Assembly (NCBI RefSeq): GCF_000208745.1
Contig: NC_030851.1
Span: 27,475,462 to 27,539,461 of the forward strand
From: Theobroma cacao
Taxonomy: Eukaryota > Streptophyta > Magnoliopsida > Malvales > Malvaceae
Direction of reading: 5' to 3'
Length of the DNA stretch: 64,000 nt
The notes beneath the pieces are model-generated. The model was given only the letters and a program-made list of their open reading frames with translations. It ran no database searches and was not told the origin of the DNA. This document shows, piece by piece, positions 35,801 through 47,848 of this stretch (positions are counted from its first letter, which is position 1; each line of letters opens with the position of its first letter). The position numbers and the translations under genes are program-made.

Positions 35801-38523
35801 TGTCACGACCCGGTACTCTTATCGAGCCCGTGACAACCGCTGCGATGTCTCGATTGATATTCATTACCCGGAATGCCATCCGAAACCTCGCAAGGCTTCC
35901 GCATCAGTTTTACTTCTCCTCTATGAGCAATAGTTATTAAATATCATGTTTTAAAAAAATATAGACTATTTTCAAATCAAAACGATCAAAAAGTAATTTC
36001 TACTACACAAGGGTATTTTGGTCATTTAACCCAAAATTTTCAAACCTTGGTAAAAATATGATATACAAGTAATAAGTATCCATTTCATGTCTAAAAATAA
36101 GTTTCGTTGTCTAATTCATCAATTTAAAGTGAAATTATAGCTATTCAAATTAAATAAAAATATTAAATAAAATATTTCATTTTCTTATAAAATAATATTT
36201 ATAGAACTCTGTGTAAGTAATTTTTGTAGCGTAAAAGCAAAATAAATTGATACATACAGTGGTACACGTAGCCAGGTATACAAAATATTCTTCAATGACA
36301 TGTGGGCCTAAAAAATAACCAAAATAAACAAGACTGTAAACTTGTGATTTCTAAGGGTGCGAATCCAATAGCAAACCATCGACAAAATCGACAGTCTACA
36401 GACTGCCCTGAGCTTGAAATGGTTGAAATAAGGGGTGAGTCTTTATAAACCTAGTGAGTAAGCAAATTCCATCTAAAACATCTAAAACCGAGTAAATAGA
36501 GGCAATTTAAAACATCTCAGTATAATATGATTCATAATATCAAATCTCATTTCAACCCATATCAATCACTTCCATTTCATCAAATATAATCAACAAGGCT
36601 TATGATTCTCTTAAAAATTTAGCTTGTGCCAAAACTCATACTCGGTGACACCTTGGCCAGGGGCATCCAACCGAGTCCACCAAGGCTGTTAAAATAACAT
36701 ATGCACATAAAACAAGTTTTTTACGTTTAAAACATAGCCGTTCCTTGGCGTTGGCTGAGTTTCACATTCACATGGTGGTTCGGCGTGAAGTGAACTCTAA
36801 CGTTACCTTAGGAGATACCCTCCGCGCCTCTCATACCAAGTAAAAATATAATAGGGTTTACCGTGCCCCTCTCATAGGCTGGTCCACGAAAACCCGTCCA
36901 CCACAGTAAGCTAGTCAATTATCCCACCAAATCAATAAAAATTTCGGTAATATGACATGGCTAATATGATATTACCCAGCCTGTGTCATGGCAAAACAAA
37001 ACAGTTTATATATTCCACACAAAACACAAATCCAGCCATGCTTGCCATCACATTGTCGTAAGCCATCAATTTAAACCATATGTCAAAACATATATAAAAC
37101 AAAAGTATACAGTCTCCACTTACTCAATTTCAAAAACCAGTATTCAATTTCAAAACAAGTTATAAATCTCATTTCGTTTAATCAACACTTCAATTATACA
37201 ACATAATAGTTTGCAATTTAAATTCATTTTTCTTTAAAACCTAAAAACGAGTATAAACTACTTTAGATAGTTAAGATGAGAGTTTGATTACTCACAATAA
37301 CGGGAGTATGGCGTACTCCTATTCTTGTTCCTCAAGTACGATATCCTTACCCATACCAAAGGGCTCACCACCTATGCATAATACACGACACGTAATTCAA
37401 TATATTTGTACCAACATGTTATAAAACTATTTCAAGCTCTATACGAATACATGAAATTGAATGGGAAGTGTCCGAACAATCACTTAAAGACGGTGTTCTA
37501 CGTAGGTTCAATTGTGATCGGAATGAATTCGTATTCAACCAAATTTGAACTATACACCATTGATTTAACCAAAACATTCGATTCAACTCCAAATATATTC
37601 ATTACACTCCCAATAATCTAATACACCGAAGCTTTACAATGAACTTGATTTTCTCATTGTTGTTCAAATCGTTTACTAAAGGAACCATACGTCTCCATAA
37701 TCGTTTTCAATATCTGGCACCACAATTCATCAAATTTGAGCTAAAAAACATGAGATATAACAAGATTCATCATCAATATGTCCTTTAGTAAATTCGGCCA
37801 AGGAGGATTGTTGAAGAGTATGCGATTTGCTTGCTTGTTTTTCATGCCAAACATCATCAAACAACTAAAAACACTAAGATATCATGAAATCTAGCCAAAT
37901 TCATCATCAAAACTTCTCTCTCTAGGTTTGGCGAGCAAAGGTTCCCTCTTGAAAACTTGAATTTCAACCATGGAGAATGAAGAAGAATATATGAAAAAGG
38001 TAGATCACAAGCTAAAATTAAAAAATCTTACCTTTACTTGCTTGATTCCTTGAAATCCAACAATTTCTCTTGAATTTTTCCTTCCTAGGGTTTGTTTTTC
38101 TCTTTTTCTCTTTGTTCCCTTGCTCGGCCGGCCATAAGAATGAAATGGGAGAAGCTTAAGTTGAGCTTATAAAGGCAATTATAAAAATATTAAAACTTGA
38201 CATGTGTCACAATGTGATTGGTCCATGGTTAATAACTTAACCATTAAGAAATCTCTCACCACCACATAATTATGAAAATTTTCGATTAGACTCCAAACCA
38301 ATCCTTGAACTCCGAATCACCATATTGAGACATTCTAAAATTCAATAACTCTCAAATACATCGTAAAATCTTTATTTGGCCTAGTTCGAGGCTTTAATCA
38401 ACTTAATTGTACCATTAAGTACAATACCGACTTTTAACGATTTTCGATACATTCACTTATGCATATAGATTTTATCAAGCGCATAAATGATATGACACGT
38501 ATATTATAGAGCTGGACTTGACA
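35801..38523 (-). mobile_element. B 5' LTR (2723 bp) with 262-bp deletion
   Basis: It matches the 3' LTR except for loss of the segment equivalent to 22308-22569. The junction at about 38270-38273 keeps a single TTAT that flanks the segment in the other LTR, a microhomology deletion. Confidence 0.87.
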
Positions 38524-39488
38524 AAGTTTCTTATAAAAATAGCTCTCCCAATTAATTTGCTATATGTCTATGCAAATTAAATTGAAGAAAGGTTCATTAA
38601 GTTTGTGCTCTAATCTTGGCTACGTATGGCTTATAAGTGTATGTCTACCCTATATGCAAATCAAACCACTTAATCAATTAAGTATATTCGATCATACACT
38701 ATTTTATTCAAGGGGTCTACCTAAATCTCCTTCGTCAAGGTTTAACCTAGGTTTCCAATTCAATCTAATTGGTGATCAAGCAATTTGAAGCCTTAAGAAT
38801 AGAATAAAATAAACAACTTAAATCCATCAAACCTAAGTAAAAAAGAGATAAATAATTCAGACTATATATTGAGTTCAACCATAATCTTAGATTAGAAATT
38901 TAGTTCCCCATCAAGTCACACATCATCATTGAATAAAATTTAAACATTAAAAATCAATATCAAGAAAATAAGAAAATAAAAGAAAATATAGAAAAAATCA
39001 AGAATTGTATTCTTGATCTTCAAATCTCCCTAAATTCTGCAAATTCTTCTTAGCTTCAATGACTCTGTGGCTTGACTCTCCAATGTCAATTCGGTGCTTT
39101 CTTCTCCTATTTTTTAAGCTCTCTAAAAGGTTATTTTTGTAGGCTTTGAAGTTAGACCAAGTTGGGTGAAGAAAGAAGTCAATTTCAGTTGGGATTTCCT
39201 CATCAAACTATGTAAGTCGTAGCTTTGCCAACTTAATTAACAGAAATCGCAATTGCTCTAGGACTGCTGTAGTGCATCAACTTCGACAAGATTTTTGACC
39301 ATTCTACATGCCAAAATGGGTGAAGTAGTAAACATAAAAGTTATAGATCTTTCTCTTAGATTTCAAATGGTCCAAGAATCGCTTCATTTTCAGCTCTTTA
39401 GAAATATTATGGTCAAAATAGAGAAACATATGCATTGGAAGTCTACACCTCAAAATTGCTCTCCTTCTTCCATTAAAATTCTTTTTTC

Positions 39489-40560
39489 TATTGGCTCCAT
39501 TAGTTTTTGATGATAATAAAACATTCCCATTTATTTGTGTCTGATACCTTTACTTGAGTGTGTAGGAAATTAATATATGAAATTAATTTCTTAACTCTTC
39601 AAAGAGTATTTTTGAAAGAAAAGGAGGAATAAAATCAACAAGATGTAACTAAATAACAAGGAGGAAGCTTGCTGGTTAACAAGGAAGAACATTGGTTGAC
39701 CAAAAATTCAAATTGGAGTCATAGCAGGCTGAAGAGTTTGAGAAACATAACCAACTTAGTCAACCAAATCAGTCGACTAAGTGCCCTCTGCCAGAATCTG
39801 TAAACCAGAAACAGAGTCAACTTAGTCAACAAAGTTAGTCGACTAAGAGCTCTATCTGTAATTTGAACCAGAGCACTACAAGACAGATTAATAGCTAGAA
39901 CTCATCCTTAACTATTTCCAACAGCCATAAATTGTCAAACTGCCATTAGAGTTGCATCTCTAAGTATAAAAGGGTCTTCCAACAATGAGAAACAAGTTTT
40001 TTAAAGCTTTGAATGACATTTGAACTTTAGAAAAAAGAAAAACCAGAAAAGCTTCACTGTACTTGTCTGCACTTAAACGCCTACTCTTTGTCATTGTATT
40101 TAGCCCTCAATCTTGTATGAATCAGATCAACTTGTGATCATAGGTACTTTCTTTAACTTCTCTTCTTGTATACTTAGAGTGAGGGAGTCACTCTAAGGGG
40201 TTGTTCAAGCTCGGGAAAGCTTGAATGTTATAGGTTGTAGTTGAGCCTTGGAAAATCACTTTGGGTTTTAGTCGAGCTCATGAAAAACTAGTGTAAAGGT
40301 TTTGGCTGAACCTGCGAAAAGCCATTGTAAAAGCTTGGTGAAAGCTTGTGAATTTCATCGAATTTTTAGTGAATCGTTGGGAAAATCCTTGGTTGGATAA
40401 TCAAGGTAGTGGATGTAGGTCTTGGACCGAACCACTCTAAATTATTGTGCACCTTCTGCTCTGTTTTTACTTTCTTAAGTTTTGGAAATTAGTTCCACAT
40501 CTTGTCAATAGCCAAATTATACTATTCACCCCCCTCTAGCACATATTAACAAGACCAGCA
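39489..40560 (+). mobile_element. E 5' LTR (1072 bp)
   Basis: It starts TATTGGCTCCATTAG (TG mutated to TA; the 3' LTR has TGTTGGCTCC) and ends AAGACCAGCA. Two palindromic units, CTTAGTCAAC...AGTCGACTAAG, lie at 39755-39781 and 39821-39847. Repeated GAAAGCTTG-type phrases occur at 40200-40350. About twenty substitutions separate it from the 3' LTR in the first 300 bases, so the insertion is old. Confidence 0.9.
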
Positions 40561-40562
40561 AT

Positions 40563-40574
40563 TGGTATCAGAGC
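40563..40574 (+). promoter_or_regulatory. E primer-binding site
   Basis: TGGTATCAGAGC lies two bases after the 5' LTR end; it is complementary to initiator-Met tRNA. Confidence 0.92.
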
Positions 40575-40618
40575 AAGTTCCCTATTTTTAAGGCTTAACA
40601 TCCTTTGGGAAGATCCAA

Positions 40619-42101
40619 ATGGCTCCACAGAAAACCATAGTTGCTGAGGGACAATCAACAAACAGACCACCTCTGTTTGATGGCTCTAATTACCCTTATT
40701 GGGGCACTAGAATGTCAATCTATATTAGAGCCATAGATTATGAAATGTGGGATGTCATAACTGAGGGACCCTTTATGCCTTCAACCGTGAATGTAGTAAC
40801 AAATAAGTTGATGCCCAAGCCAAGGTCTGAATGGACTGAGGCTGAAACTAAGCAAGTTTAAATAAACTTTAAGGCCATCAACACATTACATTGTGCCTTG
40901 ATCCCCACTGAATTTAACAAAGTCTCAAGTTGTACAACAGCTAAACAAGTGTGGGAAAAACTTAGAATAATCCAAAATTGCTCTCTTAACACATACTTAT
41001 GAAATGTTCAAAATGGAGCCTAGTGAAGACATCACCAGCATGTTTGATAGGTTTGCAAACATTACAAACAAATTAAGTCAGCTAGGCAAGCCTATCCCTG
41101 AACATGAATTAGTTAAGAGACTGCTTAGATGCCTACCAAAATCTTGGAAACAAAAAGTGACTGCCATTAGAGAGGCTAAAGATCTGAACATCATCACTCT
41201 CGATGAGATATGTTGTTCTCTTCTCACTCATGAGCTAGAGCTTAAAGAAGAAGAAGAAGAAGATTGAAGGGAAGCAAAGGAAAAGAAAAATAGCATTGCA
41301 CTTAAAGCCAACATTCTTGAAGAAGAGCTAAAAGAGTTTTTCTATGATTGTGATGAAGATTTAGCTCTAGTTGCAAGAAAATTTAGAAAACTAATAAGCA
41401 AAAGAAATCGAAGGCTAACTAAAAAAGGTTTCAAGAAAGACCAAGGTGCTTCATGGAAAATAAGGAACAAAAATGACTCCAACAAAAAAGAGGAGATGAT
41501 TTGCTACGAATGTAAGAAACCTGGTCACTTCAAGTCTGAATGTCCATTACTGAAAGATGAAACCCCCAAGAAAAGTAAGAGATCCAAGAAAGCAATGGTG
41601 GCTGCTGCATGGTCGAGCAGCGACACATCAAGCTCTGAAACTGATGATGAAAAATCTGAGGAAAGAGCAAACATCTGTTTAATGGCACAAGAGGATGAAA
41701 CAGAGGTATCCTCATCCCTCTACATTAATTCTGATGATGATTTACTGGATGACTATGAATGCCTTTATGATGAATTTGAAAAACTTTTTTCAAAATACAA
41801 ATCATTGAAGAAAAAGGCTGCATTACTTGAAAATGATTTTGAACAAATCAAACAAGAGTTCACCTCTATTTTTGAGCAAAGAAATATTTTGCAAATTGAG
41901 TTAGAACACTCAAAGACAAACTTTGAGTTTTTAAAACAAGAGCTGAAAAACAAGTTTGAAGCCTTGCAAATAACTTTTGATGAAAACACATCTCTTAAAT
42001 GTTTGAAAAATGAATCTTCAAAAAGAGATGCATACCACAATAAATATTCAGCTAAAGCATTACCCATATGTTATAATTATTGTAAACATGGTCATTTGTG
42101 A
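40619..42101 (+). pseudogene. E gag (broken)
   Basis: It starts MAPQKTIVAEGQ and continues through FDGSNYPYWGTRM and WDVITEGP, the usual copia gag N-terminus (UBN2-type). The frame is lost near 40975, where a short internal deletion is inferred because family-typical residues between WEKLRI and ALLTHTYEMF are absent. A TAA at 40859-40861 lies in the first part and a TGA at 41265-41267 in the second. The second part has KRLLRCLPKSWKQKV, a CX2CX4HX4C zinc knuckle (CYECKKPGHFKSEC, from about 41502), an acidic-serine stretch and a long coiled coil (about 41770-41990), as in Sireviruses. It would form the virus-like particle coat; this copy cannot. Confidence 0.87.
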
Positions 42102-42239
42102 TATAACTATTTTAAGAAAAAGAAAAGTGCAGAAAGTTAAGAAAATTTAGGTTCCTAAAGGATCCTTTGCTGCAACTAACACTTAAGGACCCATCAAAGG
42201 ATGGGTACCTATAAAGAAAAACTGAAATTCTATTTTGTA

Positions 42240-45200
42240 GGTTGAGTTAGACTTAAAAGAGACATGTTCAAGAGCTCAACTCAAGAAGAAACAACCTTGG
42301 TACTTGGATAGTGGTTGTTCATGGCACATGATAAGACATGAAATGTTGTTTGCTTAGTTGGATAAGAGAAAGGGAGGAGTCGTATCCTTTAGAGATGATT
42401 CAAAAGGCAGAATCCATGGTATAGGTACGGTTGGTAAGAGTTCCCAAACTCAAATTAGTCATGTGTTGCTAGTTAAAGGCTTAAAGCATAATCTACTAAG
42501 TATTAGTCAATTATGTGATAAAGGATTTAAAGTATGTTTTGATTCAACTAAGTGTGAAGTGATTGATATTAGAACAAATAAAATCTCATTTATAGGAAAA
42601 TAGTTGAAGAACATGTATGTAATTTTTCTTGAAGACCTTGATGTGAATAGTGACGTATGTCTTGTTGCAAATGCTAAGAATGATAGCTGGTTATGGCATA
42701 GGAGATTAGAACATGTGAACATGCATTGTATGTCTAAATTAATAAAGAAATATCTTGTTGCTGGACTGTCAGAATTGAAATTTGAAAAAGATAGGATATG
42801 TGATGCTTGCCAATTAGGAAAACAAGTTAGTACATCCTTTAAGACAAAGAAAATAGTGTCAACATCTAGACGTCTTAAATTGTTGCACATTGATCTATTT
42901 GGTCCAATAAGCACAACTAGCTTAGGAGGCAAATCTTATGGCCTTGTAATAGTTGATGACTACTCTAGATATACTTGGGTATACTTCCTTGCTCATAAGA
43001 ATGATGCTCTACAAGCATTCTTAAGTTATTATAAAAAAGTTGAAAATGAAAAAGGACTAGCCATAGTTAGCATAAGGAGTGATCATCGAGGAGAATTTGA
43101 GAATGACGAGTTTAAAAAATTGTGCAATGAAAAGAGGTTGGATCACAATTTTTCTACACCTAGAACACCCTAGCAAAATGGAGTTGTAGAGAGGAAAAAT
43201 AGAACATTAAAAGAAATGGCTAAGACCATGTTATGTGAGAACAACCTACCTAAATATCTTTGGGCTGAGGCAGTAAATACAACAACTTATATCCTTAATA
43301 GAGTCTCAATAAGACCATTGATTTCAAAGACTCCATATAAACTTTACAAAGGTAGGAAACCAAATATTTCTCACCTTAGGAGTTTTGGCTGTAAATGCTT
43401 TGTATTGAACAATGGAAAACAACCCCTAGCGAAGTTTAATGCAAAGAGTGATGAAACAATATTTTTAGGATATGCATTAAACTCAAAGGCCTATAAAGTT
43501 TTTAACAAAAGGACCCTAACCGTTGAAGAATCAGTCCATGTATTTTTTGATGAGTCAAATGCATTACAAAAAGAAGTTCATGATGATGATGATGATGATA
43601 TAGAAATCCTAGAAAAACAAATGGAGGAAATGAGCTTAGAGAATAATAAAAATAATGAAGAAAGCTCATCTATAAGAGAAAATGAAACTTCATTTCTAGG
43701 AAATCTGCAAAGAGCAAAAAATCAGCAAGATGATCTACCAAGGAGTTAGAGATTTGTAAGAGATCACCCACAAGACCAAATAATAGGTGACATTTTATAA
43801 GGAGTTAGAACTAGGAAAGCAACTAGAGAAACTTGTGAGTTTTCAGCTTTTATATCTTAAATTGAACCTAAAAACTTTGAAGAAGCTAAAAAGAAGGAAA
43901 GTTGGATAATGGCCATGCAAGAAGAACTTGATCAATTCACTAGGATTCATGTATGGTCATTGGTACCTAGATCTTTAAATCATCCTATTGTTGGTACTAA
44001 ATGGGTATTTAGAAATAAAGTAGATGAGCAAGGAAATGTAGTTAGAGACAAAGCTAGGCTGGTAGCAAATGGATACAACCAAGAAGAAGGAATAGATTAT
44101 GATGAAACCTTTGCTCCCGTAGCTAGGATTGAAGCCATAAGGTTGTTGTTAGCTTTTGCATGCTTCATGAATTTTAAGTTGTACCAAATGGATGTAAAAA
44201 GTGCATTCTTAAATAGATTAATTCGAGAGGAAGTTTTTGTAGAACAACCACCTGGTTTTGAAGATTTTGAAAAATCTGATCATGTTTTTAAGCTTCACAA
44301 AGCATCGTATGGATTGAAACAAGCTCCTAGAGCTTGGTATGAGAGGCTTTCAAAATTTCTAGTTGAAAAAGGATATGATAGAGGCAACATCGATACTACA
44401 TTGTTCATTAAGAGATATCTAAATGATTTAATTGTTGTGCACATATATGTGGATGATATTATATTTGGTGCAACTAATGAAGCTCTATACAAGAACTTTG
44501 CAAAGGAAATGTAGGGTGAATTTGAGATGAGCATGATGGGAGAGTTGAAGCACTTTCTTGGTCTTCAAATCAAACAAAATGAGGAAGGAATCTTCATCAA
44601 CCAAGAAAGATATACTTATGATATGCTCAAGAAATTCGATATTCTAAAGCTAAAATCAATTTCCACACCAATGAGTCCATCCATCAAACTCGATTTAGAT
44701 GAAAAAGGTAAAGATGTAGATCAAAAGCTCTACAAAGGTATGATCAGCTTTCTTCTTTACTTAACAGCACGTAGACCAGATATTCAGTTTTGTGTATGCT
44801 TGTGTGCTAGATTTCAGTCACAGCCTAAAGAATCACACTTAATAGCTATTAAGAGAACTTTTAGATACCTCATAGACACTCAATAACTAGGCATATGGTA
44901 CTCTAGAAACTCAACTCTTAACTTAGTTGGATATTCAGATGCTGACTTTGCTGGCAGCAGAACTGATAGGAAAAACACTACTGAAACATGCCAATTTTTA
45001 GGAAGAATGCTTGTGTCTTGGTCCAGCAAGAAGCAAAACTCAGTAGCACTATCTACAGTAGAGGTTGAATATGTTTCATTAGGTAGTTGTTGTGCTCAAA
45101 TCCTTTGGATCAAGCAACAATTAGAAGACTATGGAATAATTATACATAATGTACCAATATACTGTGATAACACAAGTGCAATCAATATATAAAAAAATCC

Positions 45201-45396
45201 TGTGCAACATTCTAGGACAAAGCACATTGAAATTAAGCACCATTTTATTAGAGACCATGTAGTGAAAAATGACATTAAAATAGATTTTGTGAATACTCTA
45301 CATCAATTAGTAGACATTTTTACCAAACCACTAAGTGAAGATAGATTTTGTGAGATTAGAAGAAATTTGAGGATGGTTAATGTGAAGGAATTATAA
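42240..45396 (+). pseudogene. E pol: protease, integrase, RT, RNase H (nine premature stops)
   Basis: One reading frame runs to VNVKEL at 45393 with no frameshift after 42355. The protease active site is DSGCSWHM near 42310. Integrase has its pre-integrase zinc motif (RRLEH...CDACQLG), catalytic Asp in HIDLFGP and RSDHRGEF, and Glu in GVVERKNR. RT has WVFRNKVDEQG, MDVKSAFLN and catalytic YVDDIIFG near 44455. RNase H has YSDADFAGS, SWSSKKQNSVALST and DNTSAINI, then [14 protein letters not shown]. Stops are at 42355, 42601, 43171, 43747, 43798, 43858, 44512, 44884 and 45190 (first bases); most are TAG or TAA where CAG or CAA would fit. The DHRGEF variant, where GGEF or NGGEF is usual, is also a likely mutation. 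The copy is long inactive. Confidence 0.9.
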
Positions 45397-45437
45397 GAAA
45401 ATCTTTGTCTTTCACAGTGAAAATAGAATGCATTCAA

Positions 45438-45460
45438 TTGACTAAGGAATTCTTAGTCAA
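45438..45460 (+). repeat. Inverted repeat TTGACTAAG...CTTAGTCAA in pol-ORF3 spacer
   Basis: Nine-base arms flank GAATT, and a further CTAAG follows. The sequence is the same motif that forms the palindromic units in the E LTRs, found here outside the LTR between pol and the third ORF. Confidence 0.75.
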
Positions 45461-45791
45461 CTAAGAGTGGTCTGACATCTTTAAATAATAAGACTCAGTA
45501 AGTTTAAAGAAATAGGAGTAAATTGTGATAAAAATTTGATTTACCGGGTGTAAAGAGAAATAGAGCAGAGCTGCCAAAGGTAAATAATCAAAATTTTAGA
45601 AGGAGATTTAAAAATATGAAGAAATAAAAGTAGTGCAGTTCTTAAAGGAAGATGAGAAGTTTTCTGAGCAATAACTGCTGCCAACCTCTTCTTCCCTATC
45701 CTCTACAACCCGTTGCTATAAAACAAAAAACCTAAATCTTCCTAATTGCCTCTAAAACTAACTCAGACCTTAAGAAATTTCTAGAATCAAA

Positions 45792-47669
45792 ATGGCTAAA
45801 ACATCTCGGAGTAAAGAAATATTAGAGAAGAAGAAAAGAAAAAGGCCAATGGAGGAAGAAACTAGAATAGAAAGTCAGAAGAAGAAACAAAAAATCGTGC
45901 CTGCTTCAGAGAAGGAAATAGTTGAGAAATTAAGGGAAAATAAGCAGAAAACTGACAAGAAGAAAGATACAGAATCCTTACTCCAGAAAGGTATCAGTTC
46001 CTCTTCTTCTTCAAAGTTTAGAAATAAGCTGCATGAATATAGATTCAAGAATATAAAAAATGCACCAATCTCCTGCGAAAAGTTTATTGATTGGAAGAGT
46101 TTTAAGGAAAATGTAGAAATCCAGACCAGTCTATCTAAGTACTTTGATGAGCTTAAATTTAAAAGTTACAGCACCTTTAAGAATAGGTCATATAGTCCAA
46201 GTCCGGTTAAAGAATTTTACTCTGGCATTACTCTGAAAGAAAAGGAATTAGTAGATTCTGATGACTATGTAGAAGATGGCTTGAATGTCTATTTGAATGG
46301 AAAAGAGTTTGTTGTGATTGCTAGAAATTTAGGAAAGCTGCTGGAAATAGAGGGTGAAATAGGTGAATTTGAACTTCCAGAAAAATATGATCCGTCCTCA
46401 CTGTGGGAGATCATCGTTGGAAGGAAAGAAAAATACTCCTCTAAAAGTAATTTAGGTCTAATAATCAATCCACATATTAGAATACTGCATTACTTTATAG
46501 CAGCTAATATTCAAAGGAGGAGTGGAAGTCTTAGCTACATTAGCCTCCAAGATCTTTGGCTGATGGAGCATGCTTTTAATGAAATGTCCCTAAATCTGGG
46601 GAGATTTATGATTGAGAAAATGAGAAGTGCCTGCAGACTGGATAAGGTAAATCTGCCATATGGGAATGTGATTACATCCCTTGTGTAGAAGAAAGGAATA
46701 TAGGCTAAAAGGTATGATATGGACCTGGTGAAAACTAGAGACCAAGCCATTTATTATGGCAGCTTAGTTAAGATGGGGTATGTGCTCGATGGAGAGAAGT
46801 TCATTAAAACCTCCAAAACTGGCCCAAGAAAATATCACAGTTTGCTTGCTCAACCTGAAGAAGCTCCTTCCAAATTTTTGAATGAGATGATTTTTAATCT
46901 ACTTATGAGGATTAGTGGTAAGCTAACTAACCAAGGAGTGAAGCTACAGAAAATGGAAGATAAAATCACTAAGTTGGAAAACAAGCTGAAGGAGAAGGAA
47001 ATCATGGCATATGGACTTGTGGCTGCAGACAGTTCTGCCACATCCAACACTGCACCTACACAGTAAGGTGCTAAAGGTTCAACAGAGCCAACAGAAAAAT
47101 CTGCAAGTTCTGGCACTCAAGTTGAAGACTCTACCTACAAGTTTGCTAGTCTTGTTATGTAAACCGAGGACTCCCCACAAGGAGTTGAACAACTAGCCAA
47201 ATCACCCTCCCTTGAACCTCAAAGCAAAATTGACTAAGAACAAGGGACTGAAGTAGTTAGTGCAGAAACTGAGAAACATCAGGCCTCTTCTCCAAATTTA
47301 GAGGAAGTTTACATTATGGACATTTTTCATCAAATGGTCAGAAAGGAACAAGCTGAAAAAGATATTGTCAAGATAGAAACTTATAAGGATGGTGCAAATG
47401 TAAGAAAAGAACAGAAACCTGCTTCAACTCCCAAACCAAAGGTAAAAACAGGGAAACCGGAAGCCACCACAGCACCACCAACTAAGGCAAAACAACCAAC
47501 CAAAGGAAGGAAGACTATGGCAACTAAGACAACTTTTCCCAAAAGAAGAAAGTTTTTCGGATTGGCAGAGAAGTCCAAACTAGTTTCAGCCTCTTCTCCT
47601 CACAATCTAGTTCATGTTTCAGACAAATCTTCTCCAAAATCCTCTTTTAGAAAGTCATATCCTCTTTGA
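45792..47669 (+). pseudogene. E third ORF (Sirevirus 3' ORF; related to 'putative plant transposon protein')
   Basis: One frame of about 625 codons starts at 45792 (MAKTSRSKEILEKKKRKRP), about 400 bp after pol. It has a very basic nuclear-localisation-like start and a central globular region (FIDWKSFKENV, HIRILHYFIAANIQRR, LQDLWLMEHAFNEM, LPYGNVITSLV). A coiled coil follows (KLQKMEDKITKLENKLKEKE, about 46930-47010), then an acidic stretch and a lysine/proline-rich tail. The central layout, ending in LPYG, resembles a plant-specific domain annotated as putative plant transposon protein; I judge this from memory. In the Sirevirus lineage a 3' ORF in this position is often called env-like. I see no signal peptide or membrane segment here. 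Stops in frame are TAG 46686, TAG 46701, TAA 47064, a TAA near 47158 and a TAA near 47235. No frameshift is seen. Confidence 0.7.
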
Positions 47670-47848
47670 GAACCCTTTCTATTTCCTCTTAACCCTTTCT
47701 ATGGAACTGAATCCTCACCCTCTTCTTCATCCGATGAGTAGATCCCCCTCCTTTGATGCTGACAAAAATAGGAAGTAATATGGTACCAAGGGAGTAGGAA
47801 CCAGAGAATAATGTTTAAAAAATAAAAAATGTTAGGGTAGAGGAACCA

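Larger units (their letters stand above)
19838..38523 (-). mobile_element. Element B: chimeric, partly coding relative of C, host of A
   Basis: LTRs at 19838-22817 and 35801-38523 are flanked by GAGTT (19833-19837) and AAGTT (38524-38528), a duplication with one change. The minus-strand order is 5' LTR (right), Met-type primer site (35782-35793), short gag start, protease, beginning of the RT region, non-coding segment shared with C, end of integrase with chromodomain, polypurine tract and 3' LTR. The RT-RNase H-integrase core is missing, so B could not mobilise itself. Element A (TAATT duplication) interrupts the integrase C-terminal codons. Confidence 0.87.

Noticed and set aside
46535..47116. 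Antisense ORFs over the E third ORF
   Set aside because: They are shadows of the sense frame.
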